A stretch of DNA of 64,000 nucleotides from Novipirellula artificiosorum (GTDB lineage Bacteria; Planctomycetota; Planctomycetia; Pirellulales; Pirellulaceae). The stretch is taken from the NCBI RefSeq assembly GCF_007860135.1, contig NZ_SJPV01000012.1, positions 124,001 to 188,000 of the forward strand, given 5' to 3'. Made by a program: the position numbers and the translations under genes. A model generated the notes under the pieces. That model was not told the origin of the DNA, searched no databases, and saw only the letters and a list, made by a program, of their open reading frames with translations. Shown here one piece after another: positions 44,287 to 53,040 of the stretch (positions are counted from its first letter, which is position 1; every line of letters starts with the position of its first letter).

Positions 44287-45708
44287 ATGACCGATTCTTC
44301 TGCCCCCAAAACGATGCTCGACAAAATCTGGGACGAGCATGTTGTTTTTCAGCCCGAAACGGGCCCTGCGATCCTCTATATCGACTTGCACTTGGTCCAC
44401 GAAGTCACCAGCCCGCAAGCCTTCGAGGGGCTGCGTCTGGCCGGCAGGCCGGTGCGGCGCCCCGCGCGAACGATCGCAACCCCCGACCACAATGTCCCCA
44501 CCAGTGACCGCAGTTTGCCAATCGCAGACGAAATCAGTCGCAAACAGATTGAAACACTGCGGCAAAACTGCAAGGAATTTGGTGTCACGCTGTTCGATAT
44601 CGACGACGTTCGGCAAGGAATCGTGCACGTCATCGGGCCTGAAAACGGCTACACCCAGCCCGGCATGACGATCGTTTGTGGTGACAGCCACACGGCGACG
44701 CACGGTGCCTTCGGTGCCTTGGCGTTCGGAATCGGGACCAGCGAGGTGGAACACGTGCTGGCAACCCAAACCCTGCTTCAATTCAAACCCAAGACCTTTG
44801 AACTTCGTGTTGACGGGACGCTGGCCAAAGGCGTCACCGCGAAGGACATGATCCTGTACCTGATCGGTCAGATTGGCACCGCGGGGGGAACCGGCTACGT
44901 CTTGGAATTCACCGGCGATTGCGTGCGAGCTCTTTCAATGGAAGAGCGCATGACTGTCTGCAACATGTCGATCGAAGCGGGGGCCCGAGCCGGAATGATC
45001 GCGCCGGATGAAACGACCTTTGACTACCTGCGCGGGCTTCCTGAATCGCCCCAGAACTTCCAAGCATCCGTCGAGCGGTGGAAAAAACTGCCTTCCGATG
45101 AGGGCGCACGCTACGATTTGTCCAACACCTACCAAGGCAAGGACATCGAGCCTCAAGTCACTTGGGGGACCAATCCCGGCCAAGTTCGCAGCGTTTCCGA
45201 CGCGATTCCCGATCCGAGTGACTTCAGTGATGCGACGGAGCAAAAGTCGACGGCTCAAGCGCTTGAGTACATGGGGTTGAAGGCGAAAACGCCAATTCAA
45301 GACGTCACGCTCGATCGCGTCTTCATCGGCTCGTGTACCAATGCCCGAATCGAGGATTTGCGAGCAGCAGCAGCAGTGGTCAAAGGTTACCGGGTCGACG
45401 GCCGCGTCGATGCGATGGTGGTTCCCGGCAGCGGCCAAGTAAAGAAGCAGGCCGAATCCGAGGGGCTCGATACGATCTTCCGAGAAGCAGGTTTCGATTG
45501 GCGAGAAGCGGGTTGTAGTATGTGTTTGGCGATGAACCCCGACAAACTGGCGCCCGGCGAGCGGTGTGCGTCGACGAGCAACCGCAACTTCGAAGGTCGC
45601 CAAGGAAAAGGCGGCCGGACCCATCTGGTCAGCCCCGCCATGGCGGCAGCAGCGGCCGTGAAAGGTCACTTCGTCGATATTCGCGACTGGAAATACACAC
45701 AACAGTAG
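44287..45708 (+). CDS. leuC: 3-isopropylmalate dehydratase large subunit
   Basis: A 473-residue aconitase-family protein that, with LeuD, isomerises 2-isopropylmalate to 3-isopropylmalate in leucine synthesis. It has KTMLDKIWDEHVV at the start, CGDSHTATHGAFGALAFGIG, the iron-sulfur ligands in FIGSCTNARIEDL and AGCSMCLAMNPDKL, and STSNRNFEGRQGKGG near the end. ATG 44287 gives the normal length; the frame upstream is open to 43945 but not conserved. No clear Shine-Dalgarno precedes it. leuD follows after 56 bases. Confidence 0.96.
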   Translation: MTDSSAPKTMLDKIWDEHVVFQPETGPAILYIDLHLVHEVTSPQAFEGLRLAGRPVRRPARTIATPDHNVPTSDRSLPIADEISRKQIETLRQNCKEFGVTLFDIDDVRQGIVHVIGPENGYTQPGMTIVCGDSHTATHGAFGALAFGIGTSEVEHVLATQTLLQFKPKTFELRVDGTLAKGVTAKDMILYLIGQIGTAGGTGYVLEFTGDCVRALSMEERMTVCNMSIEAGARAGMIAPDETTFDYLRGLPESPQNFQASVERWKKLPSDEGARYDLSNTYQGKDIEPQVTWGTNPGQVRSVSDAIPDPSDFSDATEQKSTAQALEYMGLKAKTPIQDVTLDRVFIGSCTNARIEDLRAAAAVVKGYRVDGRVDAMVVPGSGQVKKQAESEGLDTIFREAGFDWREAGCSMCLAMNPDKLAPGERCASTSNRNFEGRQGKGGRTHLVSPAMAAAAAVKGHFVDIRDWKYTQQ

Positions 45709-45764
45709 CTTCCGATCGAGTCCCGCCGAACTCAACCACCCCCCCCCTTTCACTTACATCCAAA

Positions 45765-46358
45765 ATGCAACACTTCACCATTCACAGCGGCGTTGTCGCC
45801 ACCATGGATCGGGCCAATGTGGACACCGACCAAATCATCCCGAAGCAATTCCTGAAACGGATCGAACGAACCGGGTTTGGCCAATTCCTGTTCTTCGATT
45901 GGCGATTTCTCGATGACGGCTCCACGCCCAACCCCGAGTTTGAACTGAACCGGCTGAATGTGAAAGACGCGTCGATCTTGGTCGCTCGGCAGAATTTTGG
46001 CAGCGGCAGCAGTCGCGAGCATGCCGTTTGGGCGTTAGCGGATTACGGGATTCGATCGGTGATCGCACCGTCGTTCGCCGATATTTTCTTTAACAACTGT
46101 TTCAAAAACGGCGTGCTACCGATCACGCTTTCCGAAGCGGACATCGACGAACTGTTCCACCGAGCAGCAGCGAATTCGCCCTATCAATTGACGGTCAACC
46201 TCGAAAATCAAACGGTCAGCGATGATGCTGGCTTTGAGCGAAGTTTCGAAGTTGAATCGAGCCGCCGGCACAACCTGCTACATGGGCTCGACGATATCGC
46301 GCTGACGCTGCAGAACGAGGAAAAAATAACCGCCTACGAAAACGCACGAAGCTGGTAG
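45765..46358 (+). CDS. leuD: 3-isopropylmalate dehydratase small subunit
   Basis: A 197-residue swivel-domain partner of LeuC. It has VATMDRANVDTDQIIPKQFL, FGQFLFFDWRFLDDG, NFGSGSSREHAVWALADYGI and APSFADIFFNNCFKNGVLPI, all typical. ATG 45765 begins MQHFTIHSGVVATMD, matching LeuD starts. Its leader contains a run of nine C at 45739-45747 and no purine-rich ribosome site, so initiation may depend on leuC translation or an unstructured leader. A 1.46-kb repeat island follows. Confidence 0.96.
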   Translation: MQHFTIHSGVVATMDRANVDTDQIIPKQFLKRIERTGFGQFLFFDWRFLDDGSTPNPEFELNRLNVKDASILVARQNFGSGSSREHAVWALADYGIRSVIAPSFADIFFNNCFKNGVLPITLSEADIDELFHRAAANSPYQLTVNLENQTVSDDAGFERSFEVESSRRHNLLHGLDDIALTLQNEEKITAYENARSW

Positions 46359-46458
46359 AGGGACACAGAAACACCGGGAGATCGAGTTTATCGCTCGCGG
46401 TGACAGCTTTTCGGATCGAGTGTATCACACTCAATTCACCAAGAGGACAAAATCCTAC

Positions 46459-46558
46459 CTCATCCGGTGGATGCGTGCGTGGAACCCAGACTCGAGGTTA
46501 GTGGAGGTTTGGCTCCAGTGTCCAATGATCTCTGAAAAAGGAGTCCCCGACGGTGGTC
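46459..46558 (-). repeat. dispersed repeat, copy C
   Basis: Inverted relative to copy E at 47402-47499. Shared blocks include GTCGGGGACTC, AGAGATCATTGGACAC, GGAGCC and GAGTCTGGGTTCC, ending in GGATGAG. It adjoins the left 100-bp inverted arm. Confidence 0.75.
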
Positions 46559-46657
46559 TGACGAATCGATGTTAAGACGTATCGAAAAGTTGGCCGCGCG
46601 TTCTGGGCCCTCCCCCTCGCTTCGCTCGACCCCTCCCGCTGCGCGGCTCGTTGCACC
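46558..46657. repeat. left arm of 1.2-kb-span inverted repeat
   Basis: About 100 bases from CTGACGAATCGATG to GTTGCACC are roughly 95% identical to the reverse complement of 47688-47788. The arm includes GTTAAGACGTATCGAAAAGT and the GCGCGTTCTGGGCCC block. Confidence 0.8.
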
Positions 46658-46746
46658 CCACATCCTAATCCGGTGATATTTTTTTGGCTCCTGGTCCGAA
46701 TGTGTTCCATGCGTTGGACAGGTCGTGGCAGCGTTGCATTCCGATC

Positions 46747-46893
46747 CACAAGGTCTGCGTCGGTATCGATCGGTAAGGTGTTCGCCAGCATCCAGCAAAT
46801 CGGATCCTCCCCTTCGGGTACATTGACCTCTTCGCACAGCACCACGTTGACGCGGACGCTCGGGGGAAGATCCTTCGAGCCAACGAATACTTT
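46747..46893 (-). pseudogene. IS4-family transposase remnant
   Basis: A 49-codon stretch reads VFVGSKDLPPSVRVNVVLCE followed by EVNVPEGEDPICWMLANTLP and IDTDADLV. This matches the region of IS4-type DDE transposases just before the conserved Y-R-W segment. The frame then leaves the family and no other transposase part is recognisable, so it is a small dead fragment within the repeat island. Confidence 0.6.
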
Positions 46894-47202
46894 CCTTCTC
46901 GGAGGTCGGGCAGTTTTTAAGTTGTTTGATTCCAGGCATTTACGTGTATGAAGCACTTCTCCCTCTGGGAGAGGTCGAGCGAAGCGAGGGAGAGGGTTTG
47001 TCGCAACCGCACTTCAGGCCGTCCCTCCCCCTCGCTGCGCTCGACCCCTCCCGCTGCGCGGGCAGGGGTTCATCGTGTAACTCACTTCTGAACAACAACT
47101 TAAAAACTGCACGACCTTCTCGGAGATGGGGGGACTGCGTCGCTTGTCCGATTTTTGCGAAGGTGTAAGCTCGCTGAGGCTCTTGCGCACATAGGTTTTT
47201 CG

Positions 47203-47414
47203 GCTCATCCGGCGGAAGCGTGCGCAGGAGGTTTTTGAGGCATCTCTCCGGTGTCCCATCATTGCTGGCAGGAGCTATTTTCACTTGTTATCGTGCAGTT
47301 GCCGGGTAGAAACGGAGTCGAGCTCTGCAGAGGTGCAACTTGACAAGGGATATCCCGGTCGACGGTGCGCCAAGGGTGCTACCGGTTCCCGGCGGACGAC
47401 CGACCGTCGGGGAC
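47203..47414 (-). repeat. dispersed repeat, copy D (inverse of copy B)
   Basis: About 212 bases that on the minus strand align with 40636-40850, including the block GGGATATCCCTTGTCAAGTT and the end CGCACGCTTCCGCCGGATGA. The 39555-39604 copy matches its right end with one difference. Confidence 0.82.
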
Positions 47415-47499
47415 TCTTTTCTAAGAGATCATTGGACACCGGAGCCATACCTCCAAAAAACCTTGAGTCTGGGTTCCGCGCGCTTCGGTCGGATGAGCC
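47402..47499 (+). repeat. dispersed repeat, copy E
   Basis: Shares GACCGTCGGGGACTC with copy D, forming a head-to-head junction, and then runs ATTGGACACCGGAGCC to GGTCGGATGAGCC as in copy C, inverted. Confidence 0.75.
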
Positions 47500-47687
47500 G
47501 GTTTTTTGACCGAGGAGTCCGAGAGCCACCGCACCCATGAACCGCACCTCCGTGCAACAGGCTTTCCCATGTTCGCAGCACCAGCGCGAACCGCAAGGCA
47601 ACAATCATTCGCAGCGGTATGTCGAAAGTCCAGAGCGAAATCTCGTCACCTACCCCGCAGATGTATTAAACACCACCCGAGATGCGC

Positions 47688-47788
47688 GGTGCAACGAGCC
47701 GCGCAGCGCAAGGGGTCGAGCGCAGCGAGGGGGAGGGCCCAGAACGCGCGGCCAACTTTTTCGATACGTCTTAACATCGATTCGTCAG
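47688..47788. repeat. right arm of 1.2-kb-span inverted repeat
   Basis: Reverse complement of 46558-46657 with only a few differences, ending 34 bases before the bioB stop codon. It may influence the 3' end of the bioB transcript. Confidence 0.8.
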
Positions 47789-47822
47789 ACGCATCCTGGG
47801 GGGGCCTTCGCCGCACGGCGTT

Positions 47823-48854
47823 CTACTCAACCTTGGTCGTGACTTCGAAACCGAGGTCTTCGATCATTTGCCGATCGGCTTCGGGGGGTTGACCTTTGGT
47901 GGTCAGATAGTCGCCGACAAACATGCTGTTGGCGACGTACAATCCCATCGGCTGCAACGTTCGCAAGTGAACTTCACGACCTCCCGAAATCCGCAGTTCG
48001 CGGTCGGGAATCACAAAGCGGAACATCGCCAGCGCCTTGAGGCACTTATTCGGTGTGAGTGTCGCTTTGCCTTGGAACGGCGTTCCTTCGATCGATTCCA
48101 AGAAGTTCAGCGGAATCGAGTGAACCCCCAACTCGCGAAGGTCCATGGCCATCGACACGACGTCCTCCGGTCGCTCGTCCATACCGATGATACCACCGCT
48201 GCACATCTCCATCCCCGCAGCTCGCACATGCTTGAGCGTTTGGATGCGGTCCGCATAGGTATGCGTTGTGCAGACCTCGGCATAGTGCGTTTCACTGGTG
48301 TTCAAGTTGTGATTGACGCGGTCGACACCGCATGCTTTCAATCGCTCCGCTTGCTCTTGATTCAGCAGCCCCAAGCAAGCACAAATATCCAGATCGTACT
48401 TGGCCTTGATCTCGGGGACGATTTGTTCCACCGCAGCCATTTCGCGTTCGTTCGGCCCGCGAGCGGAGATGACAAGGCAGTATGTCTTCGCACCTTGGGC
48501 AGAAGCCTGCTCCGCAGCCTTCATCAACTCCTCGCGTTTGAGAATGTTGTATTTGGGGACGGGGGCTTCGGAGACCTTCGATTGGCTGCAGTAGTGACAA
48601 TCCTCGGGGCAAAGGCCGCTTTTGGCACTCATCAAGAAGTTAAGCTGAACGGTACGACCAAAGTAACGGTTGCGAATTTGGAACCCAGCAGCCAAGATGG
48701 CGGGGACGTGAGCGTCGGGGGCTTCGAGTATGGCTAGGGCTTCCTCGCGAGTCACCGATCCACCGTCGAGGACTTTGTCGGCGAGTAGTTGATAGAACTC
48801 GATGCCGATTTGTGGCTCGGTCAGGGTTGCGGTTGCGTCGGATTGCAGCGTCAT
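47823..48854 (-). CDS. bioB: biotin synthase
   Basis: A 343-residue radical-SAM enzyme that inserts sulfur into dethiobiotin. It carries the CxxxCxxC cluster motif as CPEDCHYC in SAKSGLCPEDCHYCSQSK, YCLVISARGPNEREM, VDRVNHNLNTSETHYAEVCT, and EMCSGGIIGMDERPEDVVSM, all diagnostic. The C-terminus ends DLGFEVTTKVE. ATG 48854 has AAGG nine bases upstream; the open frame to 48914 is not conserved. No other biotin genes are adjacent; it is divergent from the PSP1-like gene. Confidence 0.96.
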   Translation of the reverse strand: MTLQSDATATLTEPQIGIEFYQLLADKVLDGGSVTREEALAILEAPDAHVPAILAAGFQIRNRYFGRTVQLNFLMSAKSGLCPEDCHYCSQSKVSEAPVPKYNILKREELMKAAEQASAQGAKTYCLVISARGPNEREMAAVEQIVPEIKAKYDLDICACLGLLNQEQAERLKACGVDRVNHNLNTSETHYAEVCTTHTYADRIQTLKHVRAAGMEMCSGGIIGMDERPEDVVSMAMDLRELGVHSIPLNFLESIEGTPFQGKATLTPNKCLKALAMFRFVIPDRELRISGGREVHLRTLQPMGLYVANSMFVGDYLTTKGQPPEADRQMIEDLGFEVTTKVE

Positions 48855-49059
48855 TATTTTCTGCCTTTGGCGTATTCGTTCAGTGTTTGGGCGAGAGGAC
48901 ATTACGTGGGACAAGTCAAAACGAACCGCCGGCCGTACCGGAGCGGTTCCCAGGTCTGTCGTCCGATGGGCTAATGATCCGTCGACCGATGGGATTGATA
49001 GCCAGTATGGTGAACGGGGTATTCAAGATCGACAAGCCGGCTAAGGATTGATTTTTGCC

Positions 49060-49638
49060 ATGGGCCAATACTTTGTGCGAATCGGTTCGCTAGGGGAACT
49101 TTTTATTGCCCAAACCACGGCGACGTTTCGACGCGGCGTCGATTTTCCATGCGAAAACGGCTTAAAACGGGCGGATCGCGTGATTGTGCGGACCGGTCGC
49201 GGGGTCGAACTTGCGGTGGTCGTGTCGCCCATCCGAAATCTTGGCACGGACGGATCGAAATCTCCTCTCGTGACGATACTTCGGAAAACGACCGAACCCG
49301 ATGAGTTGCTGATTCGGCGTCTCGACCGACATCGGCGGGCCGCCATCGAGGGATGCCGCAGCGCGTTGTCCGAGGCCGGTTCGGCAGCGATTTTGCTGGA
49401 TGTCGACCAACTCTTTGACGGTGGAACGCTGATCATGCAGTTCCTTGGACCCGTCGATTCGGTTGCCGAATCGATCTCAGCGAAAGTGACGGCAAAGTAC
49501 GAATCGATCGTTCGTAGCCGCCATTTTGCAAAACTCCTCCAGCACGGATGTGGCCCAGACTGCGGTACCGATGAAGGGATTGGATGCGGCGGTTCGTGCA
49601 GCGGGTGCGGCTTGGCCTGTGGAAAACTGAATTCCTAA
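49060..49638 (+). CDS. PSP1/YaaT-like protein with Cys-rich tail
   Basis: A 192-residue protein matching the PSP1 C-terminal domain found in YaaT (RicT). It begins with a small beta region (GVDFPCENGLKRADRVIVRT, RGVELAVVVSP) and continues RKTTEPDELLIRRLDRHRRA, then LLDVDQLFDGGTLIMQFLGP, the core PSP1 pattern. YaaT supports RNA processing complexes in Bacillus; the role here is unknown. After residue 165 there is a Cys/Gly-rich tail with eight Cys (HGCGPDCG, GCGGSCSGCGLACG), which may bind metal or an iron-sulfur cluster. ATG 49060 is used; AAGGA lies 12 bases upstream. It lies 142 bases before the pseudopilin operon on the same strand. Confidence 0.8.
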   Translation: MGQYFVRIGSLGELFIAQTTATFRRGVDFPCENGLKRADRVIVRTGRGVELAVVVSPIRNLGTDGSKSPLVTILRKTTEPDELLIRRLDRHRRAAIEGCRSALSEAGSAAILLDVDQLFDGGTLIMQFLGPVDSVAESISAKVTAKYESIVRSRHFAKLLQHGCGPDCGTDEGIGCGGSCSGCGLACGKLNS

Positions 49639-49780
49639 TCGGGCCAGGACACCGGTGTCGGTCGCGAGGGCATAAAGCGATCGTAGGAACCCCTGGATGT
49701 GGCGTTGCGTGGCGATTCACGCCAGCGTATCGTAGAGGGGCCGTGGTTTTTCGCATTCCTCTTCTTTCACCGGTGGCTTC

Positions 49781-50722
49781 GTGGCCAATCTATCGGATCT
49801 TCAGATCGCCTCGTTGATGGATGAAATTGCCAGTGCGATGCGTTCGGGAACACCGGTCATTGATTCGATGCGCCGGCTGCAAGACAAACGTCTTGGCCGC
49901 GTTGCCCTTGTCGCTGGTTCGATTGCCGTAGCGCTCGATCGGGGTGAAAGTGTTCCCACAGCGGTTGGAGCCCTCGATTCACCAATCGCCCAACAGGCCG
50001 CCGCCAGCGTTTCGGCGTCCGAGAAGTCGAACCATTCGGTTCTGATGGAACGCTTTTCGAGACAATTGCGGCGGCGGGCGGAGTACGCGCGGCGATTACG
50101 GTTGGCATGGTTCTACCCCTTGTTGTTGGTCGTCGTGGGCTACTTTGTCGCAGTGCTCTGCTTGGCTCCGATGATTTGGGCCAACCAGTCGGGTGAATTT
50201 CATTGGCCCGCTTGGGTTGTCCGACTAAGCGAATGGCTGTTGGCGAATTGGTATTGGCCGCCGGTCGTGTTTGGGGTTGTTGTTTTCCTGTTGTTTTTGC
50301 TGATTCGTTCTCGCCGTGGTTTTCCGCGATCGATTCGTTTAGGGCTCTTTTGCAGCTCACTTGCCGATCAGATTGCTAACGAGGTTCCCGAGGATGTTGC
50401 GATCCGCGCGGCTGCTTCTTTGGCCGGTGACCGCATGCTTGGTTCCCTCGAATCCCCCTCACTCCAATCGCCGCAGCTTCAGCGAATTTTATCGGAAGCC
50501 GAGATCCCGACCCAGAATTTACCAGGCATCAATCAGCAGCAAATCACGGTGTCCGTGTTGCATTATCTGGCGGCGATGTATAGCGAACGATCTCGCAGGC
50601 ATGTCTACTTTTGGGCTCAATTGTTGCCCCGAATCGCCATGGCGGTGATCGGGGGTGGGTTGGCCCTCTCGTATGTTTGGTGGGTCATTGGCCCGGTTTA
50701 TCGACAGGTGGCGCAGTGGTAG
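49781..50722 (+). CDS. GspF-like inner-membrane protein, first of three
   Basis: A 313-residue integral membrane protein of T2SSF/GspF type. A cytoplasmic helical domain (residues 1-100, with LMDEIASAMRSGTPVIDSMR) is followed by membrane segments near 110-135, 155-178 and 285-305. In type II secretion and type IV pilus systems GspF/PilC proteins form the platform that couples the ATPase to pilin assembly. The start is GTG 49781. Its last seven bases overlap the next gene. This is the first gene of the eight-gene pseudopilin operon. No ATPase or secretin gene is nearby. Confidence 0.7.
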   Translation: MANLSDLQIASLMDEIASAMRSGTPVIDSMRRLQDKRLGRVALVAGSIAVALDRGESVPTAVGALDSPIAQQAAASVSASEKSNHSVLMERFSRQLRRRAEYARRLRLAWFYPLLLVVVGYFVAVLCLAPMIWANQSGEFHWPAWVVRLSEWLLANWYWPPVVFGVVVFLLFLLIRSRRGFPRSIRLGLFCSSLADQIANEVPEDVAIRAAASLAGDRMLGSLESPSLQSPQLQRILSEAEIPTQNLPGINQQQITVSVLHYLAAMYSERSRRHVYFWAQLLPRIAMAVIGGGLALSYVWWVIGPVYRQVAQW

Positions 50723-51525
50723 CGGGGAACCGATCAAACGTGACGCTCGATCCCGTGGCCATTCGTTTGGCCGAAGCGGGGCAAACGCAATCGACGAGTG
50801 CGATCGAGTGGCTTGAAGCTCAGCACTTCCGGTCGGTGATGGTGCGGCGTGCGATCTGGTGCACTGCCGCAGGCTGGTTGTTGGTCTTGCTAGCAGCCGC
50901 GGTGGCGAGTTTCGTCGCGGTCCGCTTGTCGATGGACGTCTATAAAATGGCCGAAGAAACGAGCATTCGGCCGTACGGGCAAAATCCTTGGCGACTGTTG
51001 TGGGTGCCCGCCGTGATGGTTGCCTTCACGATCTTCTTGGTCGTCGGTGGCATCGTGGGCTCGTTGCTTGGCATCATCCCAGGATATCGGGCGACTCGAT
51101 CCGCCATTGACTGGTCGGCGGCCACCGATGCCGTAACGCGGCTGCTATCGGTCGGATGCACCTATCCCGAAGCGTTCTCGACGGCGGCACAAATCGTTCG
51201 CGATCGCGGCAGCCGCAATTGGTTGACCCAGTCGGCTGCTCGAGTCGAACGGGGCGAATCGGTGATCAGCCAGCCGAGCCAAACGCGGAAAGACGCTGCC
51301 ATGCTCGAAGCGTTTCTTTCGCCCAGTGGAAACGCACCGGAGAACCAGTGGCGATTGGCTGCCGACCATTTCTTGCGACTCTCACGCAGCCGTTTGACCT
51401 TGTTGACTCAATCGATGCCCCTGATTTCAACCATCCTTGCCGGCGTTCTCATTTGGCTTTCCATTTCGACGTCCTTGGCGTGGTTTTGGCTAGCCGTGTC
51501 CGACTTGCTCACAGGATTGACATGA
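50716..51525 (+). CDS. GspF-like inner-membrane protein, second of three
   Basis: A 269-residue membrane protein. GTG 50716 follows AGGTGG by five bases and overlaps the first GspF-like gene by seven, so it is preferred to the open frame from 50611. Membrane segments lie near residues 50-75, 100-125 and 235-258. A T2SSF-type cytoplasmic helical region reads AATDAVTRLLSVGCTYPEAF with the downstream VERGESVISQPSQ, like the GspF motif that precedes G-x-x-L. It may be a half of a normal two-domain GspF split across genes. It ends in ATGA overlap with the third copy. Confidence 0.65.
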   Translation: MVAGNRSNVTLDPVAIRLAEAGQTQSTSAIEWLEAQHFRSVMVRRAIWCTAAGWLLVLLAAAVASFVAVRLSMDVYKMAEETSIRPYGQNPWRLLWVPAVMVAFTIFLVVGGIVGSLLGIIPGYRATRSAIDWSAATDAVTRLLSVGCTYPEAFSTAAQIVRDRGSRNWLTQSAARVERGESVISQPSQTRKDAAMLEAFLSPSGNAPENQWRLAADHFLRLSRSRLTLLTQSMPLISTILAGVLIWLSISTSLAWFWLAVSDLLTGLT

Positions 51526-52658
51526 GAAAAGTAGCGAGCGGATTCCTGTATGTTGTTTTTGTGATCGTCATTTTGGCGGTTGCGCCCTCTTTGTTGAACT
51601 TGATCATTGCGGTGTTGCTTGTCTTTGCGATCCACGATTTTCGCTGGCGACGTCGTGATCACTTCAAGCAGATGCTGAATTCAGCGATTCGGGTGGTGAG
51701 CGATCAAGACCAGGGGCTCGAGAAAGTCGTCGCGGCCTTTTCGAAATCGGGACCGATGAAATGGCAGTGCTACGAGTATTCGCAGCGTCTTCGCGCCGGC
51801 CAAGAACCGGTTGCCGCTGCGGCGGTTTCCGGAATTCCGCTGGAGCTGTCAACCGCGATTTCGCTGCGTTTGCCACCCGGGCATTCCTCGATACCCGCTG
51901 CGGAACGCGAAGAGGACGCGAATCATCTTTACCGCGAGGAATTGGGGAGCATCGACAACACCACGATGCCGGTTTACGGCCAATTCGTCTATCTGTTTCT
52001 TACGGCGATGGTCACCTGCTTGGTGTTTCGATTCATGATCTTGTTCATCACGCCAACGGTTTTCAAGATGCTTGAAGAATTCGGGATCGCCTCGTCGCTA
52101 CAGCAGAGGTGGATGCGCGATGGTGGCACCGGCTGGCTGCTGCTTGGGCTCGTGGCAATGATCGTGTTTGTCGTCCCGTTGCTGTCTCGAGGGCATTTCT
52201 TCGGGATGCGTTTTCCTTCCTGGCTCCCCCTGTTGCCGCTCAGCGCGGAACGCAAGTCGGAAATCCTCGTTGGGCTTGCCGATGCGATCGATTCCGGAAT
52301 GTCCCTTGAATCGGCACTCAAAATTGGTCACTCGATTTCGATGCGCTCAAACCAACGCCGAGAGATCGGCCACGCGTTGCAGTTGGTGGAATCGGGGACA
52401 CCGCCGATGACGGCGATGCAACAGAGCGGTTGGATCCGTCCATCCGAGGCGGGATGGCTCAGCGGGGCCTCGCCGCACCGCGCGGCCGAGTTGATGCGAA
52501 CGATCGCGGAACAGAACGTTCGAGACGCAAACGCGAACGCACGGTGGTTTATGGAATTGTTTTTCCCTGCCATCATCTTGGTGCTCGGCGGGCTGGTGCT
52601 CGGCTATGCGTACGGGTTCTTTCACGCATTGATGGAGCTGATCAATGGGCTTAGCTAA
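51522..52658 (+). CDS. GspF-like inner-membrane protein, third of three
   Basis: A 378-residue protein and the most GspF-like of the three, with two repeated halves. After an N-terminal hairpin membrane segment (residues 5-40) come KWQCYEYSQRLRAGQEPVAA, a membrane pair near 165-215, then EILVGLADAIDSGMSLESAL, ALQLVESGTPPMTAM and the C-terminal membrane helix FFPAIILVLGGLVLGYAYGF. ATG 51522 overlaps the previous stop (ATGA) and has AGGA five bases upstream; the open frame from 51156 is a shadow of the gene before. It overlaps the next gene by 14 bases. Confidence 0.72.
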   Translation: MRKVASGFLYVVFVIVILAVAPSLLNLIIAVLLVFAIHDFRWRRRDHFKQMLNSAIRVVSDQDQGLEKVVAAFSKSGPMKWQCYEYSQRLRAGQEPVAAAAVSGIPLELSTAISLRLPPGHSSIPAAEREEDANHLYREELGSIDNTTMPVYGQFVYLFLTAMVTCLVFRFMILFITPTVFKMLEEFGIASSLQQRWMRDGGTGWLLLGLVAMIVFVVPLLSRGHFFGMRFPSWLPLLPLSAERKSEILVGLADAIDSGMSLESALKIGHSISMRSNQRREIGHALQLVESGTPPMTAMQQSGWIRPSEAGWLSGASPHRAAELMRTIAEQNVRDANANARWFMELFFPAIILVLGGLVLGYAYGFFHALMELINGLS

Positions 52659-53040
52659 GAAGCGACGCGGTAGTTTGATTTTGGAGGCTGCCATTTCGTC
52701 GCTGCTGTTGGTGACCGCGACCGTGGCACTCCTGAAATTTGCCAAGAGCGCCTCGACGTTGAATCAGCAAGCCGATCAGCGATTAGGCTTGATGCTGGCA
52801 GTGGAAAGTACGCTGCAGCGACTGAATGACGTGCCGAAGGATTCACTTTCGGAGGAATCCGTGGCGATCGCGGAAACCATCTCAAAGCGGTGCAAATGTG
52901 ACATTCAAGTGGACCTGGACCCCTTTGAGTCAAATGGCCTGAGCGGCATCCACCTGCGGGTCCAAGGAAGCGGTGCAAATCAAGCGGTCATCACGCTGCA
53001 TGATTGGCGCTTCGATACGGAGGAAGCCGCCGATGAGTAG
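52645..53040 (+). CDS. minor pseudopilin, GspI-like
   Basis: A 131-residue type IV pilin-like protein. A short basic leader MGLAKKRRG precedes SLILEAAISSLLLVTATVAL, so prepilin peptidase would cut after Gly9 and leave Glu at position 5 of the mature protein, as in true pseudopilins. The short globular domain with CKC and weak similarity to GspI, plus its place before the J-like gene, suggest the I role. Start ATG 52645 overlaps the GspF-like gene by 14 bases. Confidence 0.62.
   Translation: MGLAKKRRGSLILEAAISSLLLVTATVALLKFAKSASTLNQQADQRLGLMLAVESTLQRLNDVPKDSLSEESVAIAETISKRCKCDIQVDLDPFESNGLSGIHLRVQGSGANQAVITLHDWRFDTEEAADE

Larger units (their letters stand above)
46359..47822. repeat. repeat island between leuD and bioB
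   Basis: A 1464-base stretch without an intact gene. It is built from at least three copies of a dispersed repeat, a pair of 100-bp inverted arms (46558-46657 and 47688-47788), a second inverted pair (46903-46926 and 47094-47117, one mismatch in 24), three occurrences of a CCCTCCCCCTCGCTGCGCTCG-type motif, and an IS4-like transposase remnant. It looks like the residue of repeated insertions. Confidence 0.75.

Noticed and set aside
46926..47168. Short plus-strand frame in the repeat island
   Set aside because: Composed of repeat sequence only, and its end is the inverse of another repeat; no protein family.
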